Source: Sporotomaculum syntrophicum
Lineage (GTDB): Bacteria > Bacillota > Desulfotomaculia > Desulfotomaculales > Desulfallaceae
Direction of reading: 5' to 3'
NCBI RefSeq assembly: GCF_009932395.1
Contig: NZ_LSRS01000003.1
Coordinates: 703,924 to 767,923, forward strand
DNA length: 64,000 nucleotides
The position numbers and the translations under genes are program-made. Position 1 is the first letter of the stretch. Every line of letters starts with the position of its first letter. This document shows, in pieces, positions 1 through 10,166 of this stretch. The notes beneath the pieces are model-generated. The model was not told the DNA's origin and searched no databases. It saw only the letters and a list, made by a program, of their open reading frames with translations.

Positions 1-518
1 GGATCATCCCCGCACGCGCGGGGAGCACATAAATATTTAATTGTAGATAATGATAATCCTAGGATCATCCCCGCACGCGCGGGGAGCACTTTGCAATAGT
101 TTAGTTGCTTATGCTTTAGGTAGGATCATCCCCGCACGCGCGGGGAGCACACAAAGTTTACTATCCGAATGAATTTTGGTATAGGATCATCCCCGCACGC
201 GCGGGGAGCACTAACCAGGTACGTGATAAAATGGATGCCATGTTGGGATCATCCCCGCACGCGCGGGGAGCACTAGTATTACAGTGTTCGCAAGTATTGC
301 CGATAGGGATCATCCCCGCACGCGCGGGGAGCACTCTTTTTTATATAATAATCTTCTAAAAGTACCAGGATCATCCCCGCACGCGCGGGGAGCACACTTA
401 TTAGTAGATGCCAAGTAAAAAAATCACCAGATCATCCCCGCACGCGCGGGGAGCACCCAATTTATTGAAGATAAAGATAGCTTTAGTTTAAGATCATCCC
501 CGCACGCGCGGGGAGCAC
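1..518 (-). CRISPR. Type I-E CRISPR array, 9 repeats, 8 spacers, cut by window edge
   Basis: Nine 28-base repeats start at 1, 62, 123, 184, 246, 307, 368, 429 and 491, separated by 33-34 base spacers. Read on the minus strand the repeat begins GTGCTCCCCGCG and ends GGGGATGATCC, with a CCCCGC/GCGGGG hairpin stem as in type I-E arrays. That orientation and the adjacent leader (519-675) imply leftward transcription, so the repeat at 491-518 is leader-proximal and its spacer the newest. The first visible repeat starts at base 1, so the array continues off the left edge. Repeats at 429 and 491 end in T instead of C on the transcribed strand. Spacers look AT-rich compared with surrounding genes. 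No spacer match was noticed within the window, but no systematic search was possible. Confidence 0.97.
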
Positions 519-675
519 ACACACTAAGGAATCCCTTATAAAACGGGCATTCCTTCAAACCAAAGTATATCATTTTTATTAGTTTCATGTGCAGTAAATT
601 GAGCATTGTTTTCATGATGACCAACCACGTTAAGGGAATTTTTTGGCCTGCTCAGCGTTGATATTTATTGTTAGC
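519..675 (-). promoter_or_regulatory. CRISPR leader
   Basis: This AT-rich gap lies between the cas2 stop codon and the leader-proximal repeat, where a type I-E leader is expected. It holds an interrupted inverted repeat, AAGGAATCCC at 526-535 against GGGCATTCCTT at 545-555, ending about 8 bases into the sequence beside the first repeat. A TATACT-like -10 candidate sits near 563-568 on the minus strand, but no convincing -35 element was found. The 11-mer TGAAGGAATGC (minus strand, 547-557) recurs just upstream of cas3. Leader identity is inferred from position and repeat orientation. Confidence 0.7.
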
Positions 676-1565
676 TTATACAATTTTTATCAGTTTCTCG
701 TACAACATATGAATTGTCAAACAATCCGCCAGACTTCGATGAGATGTGTTTGTTTCTATCTGAAATTTTTCAGCTAAGTTTTTTAACGAATAGTTTTTTA
801 CACCCAGAACATATTTTTTCGATAACTCCAGCGTATCAATCAGCTCGTTGGCTATCAATCCAACTCCGTGTTTGGCACACGCAGCATTTAAAAAGCCCAT
901 ATCAAAGGACATATTGTGGGCTACCAATGGATACACTCCGATAAACTCAATAAAAGATTTTAAAGCCATTACCGGTTCTAGGCCCTCTTTTTCAATCAAT
1001 TGGCCGGTAATGCCCGTTAGTCTCTCGATATTTGGCGGAATAACGCTATTGCTGGCCACCAGTACCTCAAAAGTATCTATCACTTCGTGTTCAACTATTT
1101 TAACAGCGCCGATTTCAATTATTTCATTTTTCTCCGGTGATAAACCGGTGGTTTCAATATCGATAACAGCATATGAAGATGGATATTTAGCCGGCGGCCT
1201 GCTATTTGCACGGTTAGCCGCTTGCTTAGCCAAGCGGCGTTTGCTAGCCTTACTATAACCCAGCCGGAGCGCAGACAGCTTTTTAACCCGGGCGGGGCTT
1301 GGATGCAGGATTAGTTTAATCCCGTCGAAATCGATAGGCTCCCATTCGCTGTTATGCACTCTAAAATCCAGGCGCTGCTCATTACTGGCGTTAAACACCA
1401 TTGTAGCCCGTCCGTTCTTGGCAAACTTTTTTACCAAGGCCCAGATATTCTCGCGCACCCGCGCGTTTACCCGGCCTACGAAAACACCGGGATTTATTTC
1501 CAACAGCCATTTGGTTAAAACGCCTCGCAACGCTGCCGGGCAATCAGTTAAAGTGATGACAACCA

Positions 1566-1566
<1 letters not shown>
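676..1566 (-). CDS. cas2: Cas2e fused to a DEDDh 3'-5' exonuclease
   Basis: This 296-residue protein has two parts. Residues 1-95 are a type I-E Cas2, half of the Cas1-Cas2 spacer integrase. After a basic linker (about 96-130), residues 131-296 form a DnaQ-like exonuclease with all three Exo motifs: D136 and E138 in VIDIETTG, D222 in AHNMSFD, and H276 and D281 in SHRSLADC. In known Cas2-DEDDh fusions this domain trims prespacer 3' ends before integration. The start is GTG at 1566, sharing one base with the cas1 stop (TAGTG), so the genes are translationally coupled. It is the last gene of the cas operon. All catalytic residues are present, so the exonuclease is predicted active. Confidence 0.95.
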
Positions 1567-3214
<1,648 letters not shown>

Positions 3215-3217
3215 ATG

Positions 3218-3937
3218 CTACACCTCCAATTCGGCTAGGGGGTCGTGCGCGGTAGGCTGCTCGGCTGGAATACTAAGCGGCACGGCGTTTAAATCGCTAA
3301 GCACATTACGGAAAGCGTATTTTCTGTGCTCCTGGTTAAAAGAGACCGGATAATCGCGGATTGTATAAGCGCCAATATCATCTGTCCCTGCGTCGGATAC
3401 AATTTCCAGATAAGCAGGATGCTGTTTATTCTTTTGCAATTGTTTTTTATACCAATCTGCAGCTTGCCAGGGTGTAACGGCTAAATCCTTCAACGCGTCC
3501 AGCAAGCACACCCCTTCTTTAATCCCTAACGATACCGGACCGACGGGCGGGCAGGCACGACGGCCTAAATACAAAGGGAATACCGGGTTTTTAACGGCTT
3601 GATCAATTTTTTGCAATAAATCTTCTTCACCTTCCAGACCCACAACGAATAATGCATCGGCAAGATAATAACGGCTCGAAATAAATGCCTGCTTATTATC
3701 GAAAGTATGGGCGGTATGAAAATCCTTTATCAGCTGTCCTTCTTGATCTATCCGCACGCCAAATTTTAAGCTTTGCAAATCGCTGATATCATCGGTGCGG
3801 CTTCTGCCAAGGGCTGCGGCAATCATGCCGATAACACCGCTTTTAGTCGGCTCGCGCTCGGTCATTCTTTTATTAAATTTGCTGGAAGAGCCCCAGGCTT
3901 GCAGTGGGGCGGCCAGCCTAAGCAATAGAGTACTCAT
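3218..3937 (-). CDS. cas5e: Cas5e, Cascade subunit
   Basis: Cas5e caps the 5' handle of the crRNA in Cascade. The N-terminus (LLLRLAAPLQAWGSSSKFNKR, residues about 4-24) is the Cas5e signature. It is followed by the REPTKSGVIGMIAAALG segment that forms the first RAMP helix. The 239-residue length is typical. The ATG at 3937 follows the cas7e stop by one base, and cas6e starts three bases after this stop, giving tight coupling. I see no defect. Confidence 0.95.
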   Translation of the reverse strand: MSTLLLRLAAPLQAWGSSSKFNKRMTEREPTKSGVIGMIAAALGRSRTDDISDLQSLKFGVRIDQEGQLIKDFHTAHTFDNKQAFISSRYYLADALFVVGLEGEEDLLQKIDQAVKNPVFPLYLGRRACPPVGPVSLGIKEGVCLLDALKDLAVTPWQAADWYKKQLQKNKQHPAYLEIVSDAGTDDIGAYTIRDYPVSFNQEHRKYAFRNVLSDLNAVPLSIPAEQPTAHDPLAELEV

Positions 3938-3938
3938 T

Positions 3939-5000
3939 TTAAAACCTCACTAGCATGTCCTTTTCCAGTTCATCCAACAGTTCCTTAAATGATACATTCT
4001 CCGCACCGGTTAATTTTGCCATGTTTTCTCCAACAGCATATGCTTTTTCGGGCGGACACGAAAAACTACCATGTGTATTCATGGCATATGCGGCTAGTTT
4101 GCTTACTGACTGATTAGCAAACCCGCCTTCATTTTGTACCGGCTCCTCAAAAGCACCCACTAAATTAAGAGGCTGATCTTTGCGGATGGATACCATAACC
4201 GCGTCGGGTAAAGTACGATTGGCAAAGGTGTTTTGTTTGCCGGTGGGCATAGATGTTACAAAAGCGCGGGCAAATTCTTTTATTGTACGGGCCAAAGCCG
4301 CCGGTTCCTCAGATAACTGTTTAAACAGCTCATGGGCCGCTACCGTTGCATAGCGATATAAGGTAGCTGAATTAAACTCCACAGTACCTATCATGCCGGC
4401 GCCGGCGGAGTCTTCCGGAGACATGTCATCCATGGCAGTGTAATAGTCATATTCGTTGTCTACGCGGTGAGTTGATATGCTATGCGCAACTTGGGATGAA
4501 GCGTCGGTATTGAGTGCGGGCTCATCCGCCACCATACGGCCGAATAAGGCTACGTCAATGCCATGATTCTTATTCAGTGCTAATTGAGCGTCTTTTTTAT
4601 TGGGCGCCCCATCCCGCAAAATCAGCTCCGCTAAGTTCTGCGCTTGCTTGGTACTCATAAAAAATAACGCTTTTGCTGCTTTGTCCTTGGTACTTACTCC
4701 CGCTGTGTTGATCACCTTTTCAGCCAAAGATAACGCTTCTTCTTCTGTTTTCGAATCATCTTGAACTCTAATGCATTGAGCTACCAAGTCAATAATCTTC
4801 TTGGTTCTGACGCCTAATTCCGACTCGTCAAAATTCTCACGGAACATCATTCTCATGGCCCGCTTCCAACTCTGTGATGAAACCCGAGCCCGCCTCACTC
4901 CACCGTACACAGCGGTTTTGGGGCTGCCGGTATCGTCACGGTTCACGCAACTGGGCGGTACGGTTTGAATAACATGAAAATCTACAAATGTTTTTTCCAT
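3939..5000 (-). CDS. cas7e: Cas7e (Cse4/CasC), Cascade backbone subunit
   Basis: Cas7e polymerises along the crRNA spacer to form the Cascade backbone. The N-terminus (VDFHVIQTVPPSCVNRDDTG) and the RRARVSSQSWKRAMR segment (about residues 37-51) are characteristic. The SHRVDNEYDYYTAMDD region belongs to the thumb domain of the family. The protein has 353 residues, close to the usual length. A clear AAAGGAG site precedes the ATG at 5000. It sits between cse2 (30-base gap) and cas5e. Confidence 0.96.
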   Translation of the reverse strand: MEKTFVDFHVIQTVPPSCVNRDDTGSPKTAVYGGVRRARVSSQSWKRAMRMMFRENFDESELGVRTKKIIDLVAQCIRVQDDSKTEEEALSLAEKVINTAGVSTKDKAAKALFFMSTKQAQNLAELILRDGAPNKKDAQLALNKNHGIDVALFGRMVADEPALNTDASSQVAHSISTHRVDNEYDYYTAMDDMSPEDSAGAGMIGTVEFNSATLYRYATVAAHELFKQLSEEPAALARTIKEFARAFVTSMPTGKQNTFANRTLPDAVMVSIRKDQPLNLVGAFEEPVQNEGGFANQSVSKLAAYAMNTHGSFSCPPEKAYAVGENMAKLTGAENVSFKELLDELEKDMLVRF

Positions 5001-5030
5001 TTTCTATCTCCTTTACTTGTCTCTAGACCA

Positions 5031-5618
5031 TTATCCTTGTCCATTTTCGGTTTTCTCAGCGCTATCCCTAGCTGAAGCCCAAAAGTCCTGCCCCCAGCGC
5101 AATCTAACCTGATCACGCGCATCAGTAAACTGATATCGATACAAATCTGCGGCGAAACGGGGATAATCCAAGGTAACCGGCGGTTCCGCCGCCTTAAAGA
5201 GCTGCACCAGCCCTCTGGCGTGATGCGCTAATTCGGGTAAATCTTTGGCTGTTGTAACAGCATCAAACCTTCTTTTAAGTGACTGTTCATTATTCCCGTC
5301 GGGAGATTTAAGCTTTCTGGCCGCCGCCCCTAAAGAATTGCCGGCTGCACTCATCGAGGCGCTTTTACCTTGCCGGTGCAAAGCATATAGGGTTAAAGCG
5401 GTGTGGATAGCCCATTCTGCAGCAGTGGGTTTGTAGTTATCATCTTTCCCTTTAAACGTGAGCTGTTTCGGCAAATCGCCCAACGTGATCTCCCAGATTT
5501 CCGGGTTCTCTCCGGGTGTTTTGCCGATGCCCCGGCGCAGTTTAGCCAGCGCCGCTTTTGCCCAAGGGGAATCTTGATCTAAGACATTAGTTTTGCTTCG
5601 CACAAAAGCGTACACCAT
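5031..5618 (-). CDS. cse2: Cse2 (CasB, Cas11e), Cascade small subunit
   Basis: Cse2 dimers form the belly of Cascade and stabilise the R-loop. This 195-residue, largely helical and basic protein matches the family in the GRGLVQLFKAAEPP segment, the LDYPRFAADLYRYQF motif and the C-terminal VRLRWGQDFW motif. Its place between cse1 and cas7e is diagnostic. The ribosome binding site before the ATG at 5618 is weak, so translation may depend on coupling to cse1, which ends 22 bases upstream. Confidence 0.93.
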   Translation of the reverse strand: MVYAFVRSKTNVLDQDSPWAKAALAKLRRGIGKTPGENPEIWEITLGDLPKQLTFKGKDDNYKPTAAEWAIHTALTLYALHRQGKSASMSAAGNSLGAAARKLKSPDGNNEQSLKRRFDAVTTAKDLPELAHHARGLVQLFKAAEPPVTLDYPRFAADLYRYQFTDARDQVRLRWGQDFWASARDSAEKTENGQG

Positions 5619-5639
5619 CTCAGTTTTATTAATCTACAC

Positions 5640-7253
5640 CTACCCCCTTATTATTTTATTAATACTCGCCTTAAATTTCAGATAAGCCTTTGGTGCAGTC
5701 TCAATTGTTGTCACCCCTTTATTGGCGTCTTTCTTATAGATACCAATAAAGGCTTTTTCACCGGCATCTTTAACCAACTGCTCGCCCTGCCGGAGAATAA
5801 TTTTTTTCATTTGTTCCAGCCACACAAACATTGTTTTATCCAGCTCATCCGTTTCCGGATTAATCCTGGCCAGCCAATTTCGGAAGGGGATATCTAAACT
5901 AAAGTACGCTTGCTCCCGCGCAGTTGCACTGATGCCCTTTTTGCTCGAAGTATCATCATTGCCTGATGCGGCTGCAAGTTCATAAGCAAGTGTTCCAAGC
6001 TGCCACACACATTGATCAGTTATTTTGATGTTATCAAAAATCCGAATAAGCCATGGTTTGCCAAGATTAGTTAAAATATTAATATTTAGTGATAAAGAAT
6101 CAGCTATTATTTCATTGACTACACCTTGCATAGCGCCGTACTCACTGCCGACCGCATTGATATTCACACGGTCAAAATTGATACATCCATATGTTTTTAA
6201 AACTGCCGCCCAAATAACAATACCTGGCGCCACATTACCTTCTACACTTCCATCTGTTTGCGGCAATATAGATTCCAAATCTCTCCACATGCTTCTACTG
6301 GAACTGTGCAAGTTAGGTATATACTTATCCGATGCCTTTTTTTCTGTACTCTTATGCCAGCCGCTCATTTGTTCAACGAAGGTATTCTCTTTATCAAAAA
6401 CATCACCATAGGATGATAAAACACCTATAACAGCGTCATTTTCCTTAAATAATTGAATTCTTCTGGATTGCCAGGTTAACAGTTCTATATAACCATTGGG
6501 GCGAAGATCTAATTTAGTAACTGTTTTAGGCTTCTGTTCCCAAATAGGTGTAGCTGTAGCTAATAATTGACCGTCCCGATCCAGCAATATCATATTCAGC
6601 AAAAGCGTCTCGAACATATTTTGCTGCTTAGCATAAACTACCCCCAGTTTGCCCAACCAGCCGGTTCCGCCCCCGTTAGGGCTGCCTCCGATGGTGGAAG
6701 CTTTTTTACCGGCATAATCCCAAGCTTGCAAATTGATCAGCCATCTGGCAGCTTCCGCAAAACTCAGTTGCTGTGCAGAATTACCACATTTAGTTGTAAA
6801 AAATCTTCGTTCTATGCGGCTTGGCACATCAGCAACTACCTGTGCAATAGGATTAATTTTTTTATCACTGGTTGTCAGTCCGGCCACCTGATAAAAAGGT
6901 GTCTCGGGGTGAAATAAATAAAACCGCTCTTCATAATACCTGAGATATTGCTCAATGGCCTGATAAGGGAAAATGCCCATTCCCCACAGCCGCTTCCAGC
7001 GTTCTAGAGCTTCATCTGTACTTGTAATACCTGCAGCATTGCCGTCCGTATCGACCCTGGTAAAGACGGCATAAAGAATAGCCAGTAATAAGCGCAGCAC
7101 GGCTACATCCTGAGTTGGCAGCTCGCCGGCTAATGTCTTGAATTGATGAGCGCGCTTGTAGAAATCCAGTAATGATACTTCTTCTTCTCTGCCCTGCATA
7201 TTTATGACTTTTATCCACGGTTCGTCAATTAAATTAAACTCTTTTTCAGTCAT
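5640..7253 (-). CDS. cse1: Cse1 (CasA, Cas8e), Cascade large subunit
   Basis: Cse1 recognises the PAM and recruits Cas3. The N-terminus EFNLIDEPWIKV is the family hallmark. Other recognisable parts are the AGELPTQDVAVLRLLLAILY helix near residues 38-57 and a C-terminal four-helix region. The protein is about 537 residues, normal for the family. I chose the ATG at 7253 over a TTG three bases earlier. It overlaps the cas3 stop by 8 bases. Confidence 0.95.
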   Translation of the reverse strand: MTEKEFNLIDEPWIKVINMQGREEEVSLLDFYKRAHQFKTLAGELPTQDVAVLRLLLAILYAVFTRVDTDGNAAGITSTDEALERWKRLWGMGIFPYQAIEQYLRYYEERFYLFHPETPFYQVAGLTTSDKKINPIAQVVADVPSRIERRFFTTKCGNSAQQLSFAEAARWLINLQAWDYAGKKASTIGGSPNGGGTGWLGKLGVVYAKQQNMFETLLLNMILLDRDGQLLATATPIWEQKPKTVTKLDLRPNGYIELLTWQSRRIQLFKENDAVIGVLSSYGDVFDKENTFVEQMSGWHKSTEKKASDKYIPNLHSSSRSMWRDLESILPQTDGSVEGNVAPGIVIWAAVLKTYGCINFDRVNINAVGSEYGAMQGVVNEIIADSLSLNINILTNLGKPWLIRIFDNIKITDQCVWQLGTLAYELAAASGNDDTSSKKGISATAREQAYFSLDIPFRNWLARINPETDELDKTMFVWLEQMKKIILRQGEQLVKDAGEKAFIGIYKKDANKGVTTIETAPKAYLKFKASINKIIRG

Positions 7254-10077
7254 CAACGACCTCCATGCTTTCCGTTAATAAACCATATTTCTCATCGTAC
7301 TTTAAGGTATAAATTGTCTGGGCAATGCTTATTTCTGCACGGTAACCTTCATCTAAAACAATAAACAGCTCACCTTTGAGCCAGGATGAATCTTGCCAGC
7401 AGCCCGGGAGTTCAGCAATATTACTTTTTTCCAGCGCATCTATTGTTTTATTGATCATCCACGAGGCGGCAAGACTACGGGGTAAGTTAACTGTACACGA
7501 GGACATCAGCGCCGCCATTTCATCATCAGGCGTATAATCAGTTGGTATTTTTTCTCCTCCTCTGGTTTCCAGCCAAGGCAGCAAATAAAAGCTGCCATTG
7601 CGTTTTTTCTGAATTAAAATGACTTCCAGGGAACTATCAATGTCGCGCACGGTTGCTTCCGCCTTTTTCCCGGTATTATCATTAACGCCGGTATCCAGCC
7701 ATCCGATTAGTGTGCCTAAATTATGACGGCGATCGGGGCTGAAAATTTGAAATTCGCTTGCTTTTTGTTCTTTTTCCTTGATCTTTTTTTCCTGGTCGAG
7801 CTTAGCTTTGGCGTATTTTTCTGCCAGTTCGGGCTTAACCTCTACGCCTTGCGGTGCGTATGCTTTTTGCACTAATACCGGAATATCGGCAGGTAAAGAA
7901 ATTTTCGATTCTAGTAACGCTTGGCTATTCATCAGCAGATACTCGCCATATACTGCTTTAGCGCCTTTATCAAAACCATCTTCTTTTACTCCGGTAACAA
8001 AGCACAAAGGAGTTTTTAGCTTGTCGGGCCTTAGTCTATCATGCCTATGCAGACGGCCTATACGCTGTATCAGCAAATCCATAGGACAAATATCAGTTAT
8101 CAAAACATCAAAATCCACATCAAGAGATTGTTCCATCACCTGCGTACCGACTACTATGACCTTATCCGGTCTTTCTTTGGCCGCAGGTCCAAGCATATCC
8201 CTAACTCTTAACTCCTTGGTTACCCGGTCAGTGTTTATAAACCGCGAATGAAGCAAGTGAACCACATCTTGGCCAAAATGGTCGGCCAATTGTTTAGCTA
8301 GCATTTGCGCACGTTTAACCGTGTTCATAATAATTCCAGCGCATCCCCCACTGCTGAGCAGTTCATCCAGTTTAGCGATAATGTCCTCATCTTTTAAGTA
8401 AGCCACAGTCACATCGTATGAATGTGTGGTAGTCGAAACTTTACACTGTTTCACCTCACCGTCGTCAGAATAAGTAATTATCGGGTAATAATAATTAGTT
8501 GCCCATGCAGGCAGTTCTGCCTTTTCTGCGGCAACATTCAGCCAGGGAACCGCCCCATGCTGCGGCGTTGAATCGATGCCCAGGTAGGCGTTAATTAATT
8601 TGAAACGCTTGTCCCCCGGCAAAGTGGCGGAAAGCACAAGCACCGGCACATGATAAGCGCCCAGCCAACGCAAAATTTTAAATAAATATTGACTCATGTA
8701 AGCATCATAAGCATGGCATTCGTCAATAATCACTACCTTGTTGGCCAATCCTAAATGACGCAAAGCTAAATGCTTTTGCTTAAGGCCACCCATCAGCACC
8801 TGATCGACAGTGCCCACCACAAAGTCGGATAATATCCCTTTTTTCCGGCCGTCAAACCAATCATGAACCAATACATTGTCCAATTCCCCGTCCAGGCCGC
8901 CAACGTTGGAGTTATATATGATTTTTTGATATTCTTTATTAAAGCGTGATTTACCGTGCGCCAGGAACAAAGAATGCGCTTCTCCGTCAGCACTCAAATT
9001 AGTTATCCAATTATGTACGCGATTAAAAATACCGTCCGCGGTTGCTTGAGTCGGCAAGGCAAAAAATACTCCGCCTCTGCCGGTTTTTTGCGCTAACATC
9101 TCCGCTGCCGCAAGCGCCGCCTCGGTTTTTCCTGCTCCCATAGGCGCTTCAATAACCATAATCCCCGGCGAAGTTGTTTCCCGTATTATGTCAATAACCG
9201 CTTCTTGCACCGGTCTGGGATTGATGCCAAACCTATCCTCGAATAGATCATACATTTCCCAGGCATCCGACGCTTCCCAATAAGACGGCAAATCTAAATC
9301 ATCCCATGCATCTCTGACCCGCTGTTCAGAAGATTTCATTTTCAAGTTGGGCTGTAAATACTGAAAGCGATATTCATCACTAACCAGCCAATCAACCATA
9401 ATCACTAACCCGGTCAGCAACACTTGCCCCGGTATATCAACTTCCATATTTCGCGTTTCATCAATATCTACTAGGCCGGCCAGCTTAAGAGCATACATAA
9501 GAAGCTCGTCTTGAACCGCCGTCCAGCTCATGTTATTAAATCCTGTGTTATCGCGATAACCGGAGAAATTATTAAGCTGCGTATAAGACGGTGGTTTGCC
9601 GTGATGTCCGCCCAGAATAACCGCACAAGTCCTATGCAGCCCATTGCGTTCCAATATCCTTTGCGAAGCTAATGAATGGTGCACGGCATGGGGTGCAGCA
9701 AAATCCTCATACGGCTTTAAAGGTAAACCCGTTTCTAAAATCCGGTTAAACAATTGTCCACCTAAGCCTGGATTTTTAAAAGGCTGCTGTGCCTGAAAAA
9801 CAGGGATCGCTTTTCCCACGTCGTGGGCTGCCGCCAAGAAAACAAACAGCTTAAACGCCCTTTGCATGGCCAAATCAGACCAGGGATCAAGCCCATCGTT
9901 TAACGAAACACCGCAGCTGATTACCTCCCTTGATCCCGGCGGCAACCAGTCGTACCATATTCTTTTCGCCATTTCCGCCGCGTCCGACATATGAATATAT
10001 AGCGGCAACCAGGCATCGCCGCTGTTATCTTTGGTCATTTTAGCCCATAAAGACTTGGCTTGCTCCGATAATTGCAT
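7246..10077 (-). CDS. cas3: Cas3, HD nuclease-helicase of type I-E
   Basis: Cas3 is recruited by target-bound Cascade, unwinds DNA and degrades it. From the ATG at 10077 (943 residues), the HD nuclease domain covers roughly 1-235, with H29, H85-D86 (AAAHDVGK) and further histidines in HAVHHS and LGGHHGKPP. The superfamily-2 helicase follows, with Walker A APMGAGKTEA (K317), DECH at 452-455, SAT at 483-485 and motif VI in RIGRLHRHDR. The ATG has an AGGTG site six bases upstream, so I preferred it to the GTG at 10086. It is first in the operon. An 11-base element shared with the CRISPR leader lies about 80 bases upstream. Confidence 0.97.
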   Translation of the reverse strand: MQLSEQAKSLWAKMTKDNSGDAWLPLYIHMSDAAEMAKRIWYDWLPPGSREVISCGVSLNDGLDPWSDLAMQRAFKLFVFLAAAHDVGKAIPVFQAQQPFKNPGLGGQLFNRILETGLPLKPYEDFAAPHAVHHSLASQRILERNGLHRTCAVILGGHHGKPPSYTQLNNFSGYRDNTGFNNMSWTAVQDELLMYALKLAGLVDIDETRNMEVDIPGQVLLTGLVIMVDWLVSDEYRFQYLQPNLKMKSSEQRVRDAWDDLDLPSYWEASDAWEMYDLFEDRFGINPRPVQEAVIDIIRETTSPGIMVIEAPMGAGKTEAALAAAEMLAQKTGRGGVFFALPTQATADGIFNRVHNWITNLSADGEAHSLFLAHGKSRFNKEYQKIIYNSNVGGLDGELDNVLVHDWFDGRKKGILSDFVVGTVDQVLMGGLKQKHLALRHLGLANKVVIIDECHAYDAYMSQYLFKILRWLGAYHVPVLVLSATLPGDKRFKLINAYLGIDSTPQHGAVPWLNVAAEKAELPAWATNYYYPIITYSDDGEVKQCKVSTTTHSYDVTVAYLKDEDIIAKLDELLSSGGCAGIIMNTVKRAQMLAKQLADHFGQDVVHLLHSRFINTDRVTKELRVRDMLGPAAKERPDKVIVVGTQVMEQSLDVDFDVLITDICPMDLLIQRIGRLHRHDRLRPDKLKTPLCFVTGVKEDGFDKGAKAVYGEYLLMNSQALLESKISLPADIPVLVQKAYAPQGVEVKPELAEKYAKAKLDQEKKIKEKEQKASEFQIFSPDRRHNLGTLIGWLDTGVNDNTGKKAEATVRDIDSSLEVILIQKKRNGSFYLLPWLETRGGEKIPTDYTPDDEMAALMSSCTVNLPRSLAASWMINKTIDALEKSNIAELPGCWQDSSWLKGELFIVLDEGYRAEISIAQTIYTLKYDEKYGLLTESMEVVDD

Positions 10078-10086
10078 AATTATCAC

Positions 10087-10166
10087 CTATTTGTATAATC
10101 TTGTTTTATTATAACTTATTTAGCTTAATTTAACAGCAATGTAATGCCTTGAAGAGCATTCCTTCA
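10087..10166 (-). promoter_or_regulatory. cas operon upstream region
   Basis: This short AT-rich gap between the metallopeptidase stop and cas3 is the likely cas promoter region. On the minus strand it holds TTATAAT near 10112, a plausible -10, though the best -35 candidate (TTGCTG) is 20 bases away, longer than usual. TGAAGGAATGC at 10156-10166 is identical to an 11-mer in the CRISPR leader and has the same orientation relative to transcription. Just beyond it, AATGC and GCATT form a short dyad (10143-10160). Co-regulation is inference. Confidence 0.4.

Noticed and set aside
424-624. Minus-strand frame of 66 codons across the last repeats and leader
   Set aside because: It is the translation of CRISPR repeats and spacers and has no ribosome binding site.
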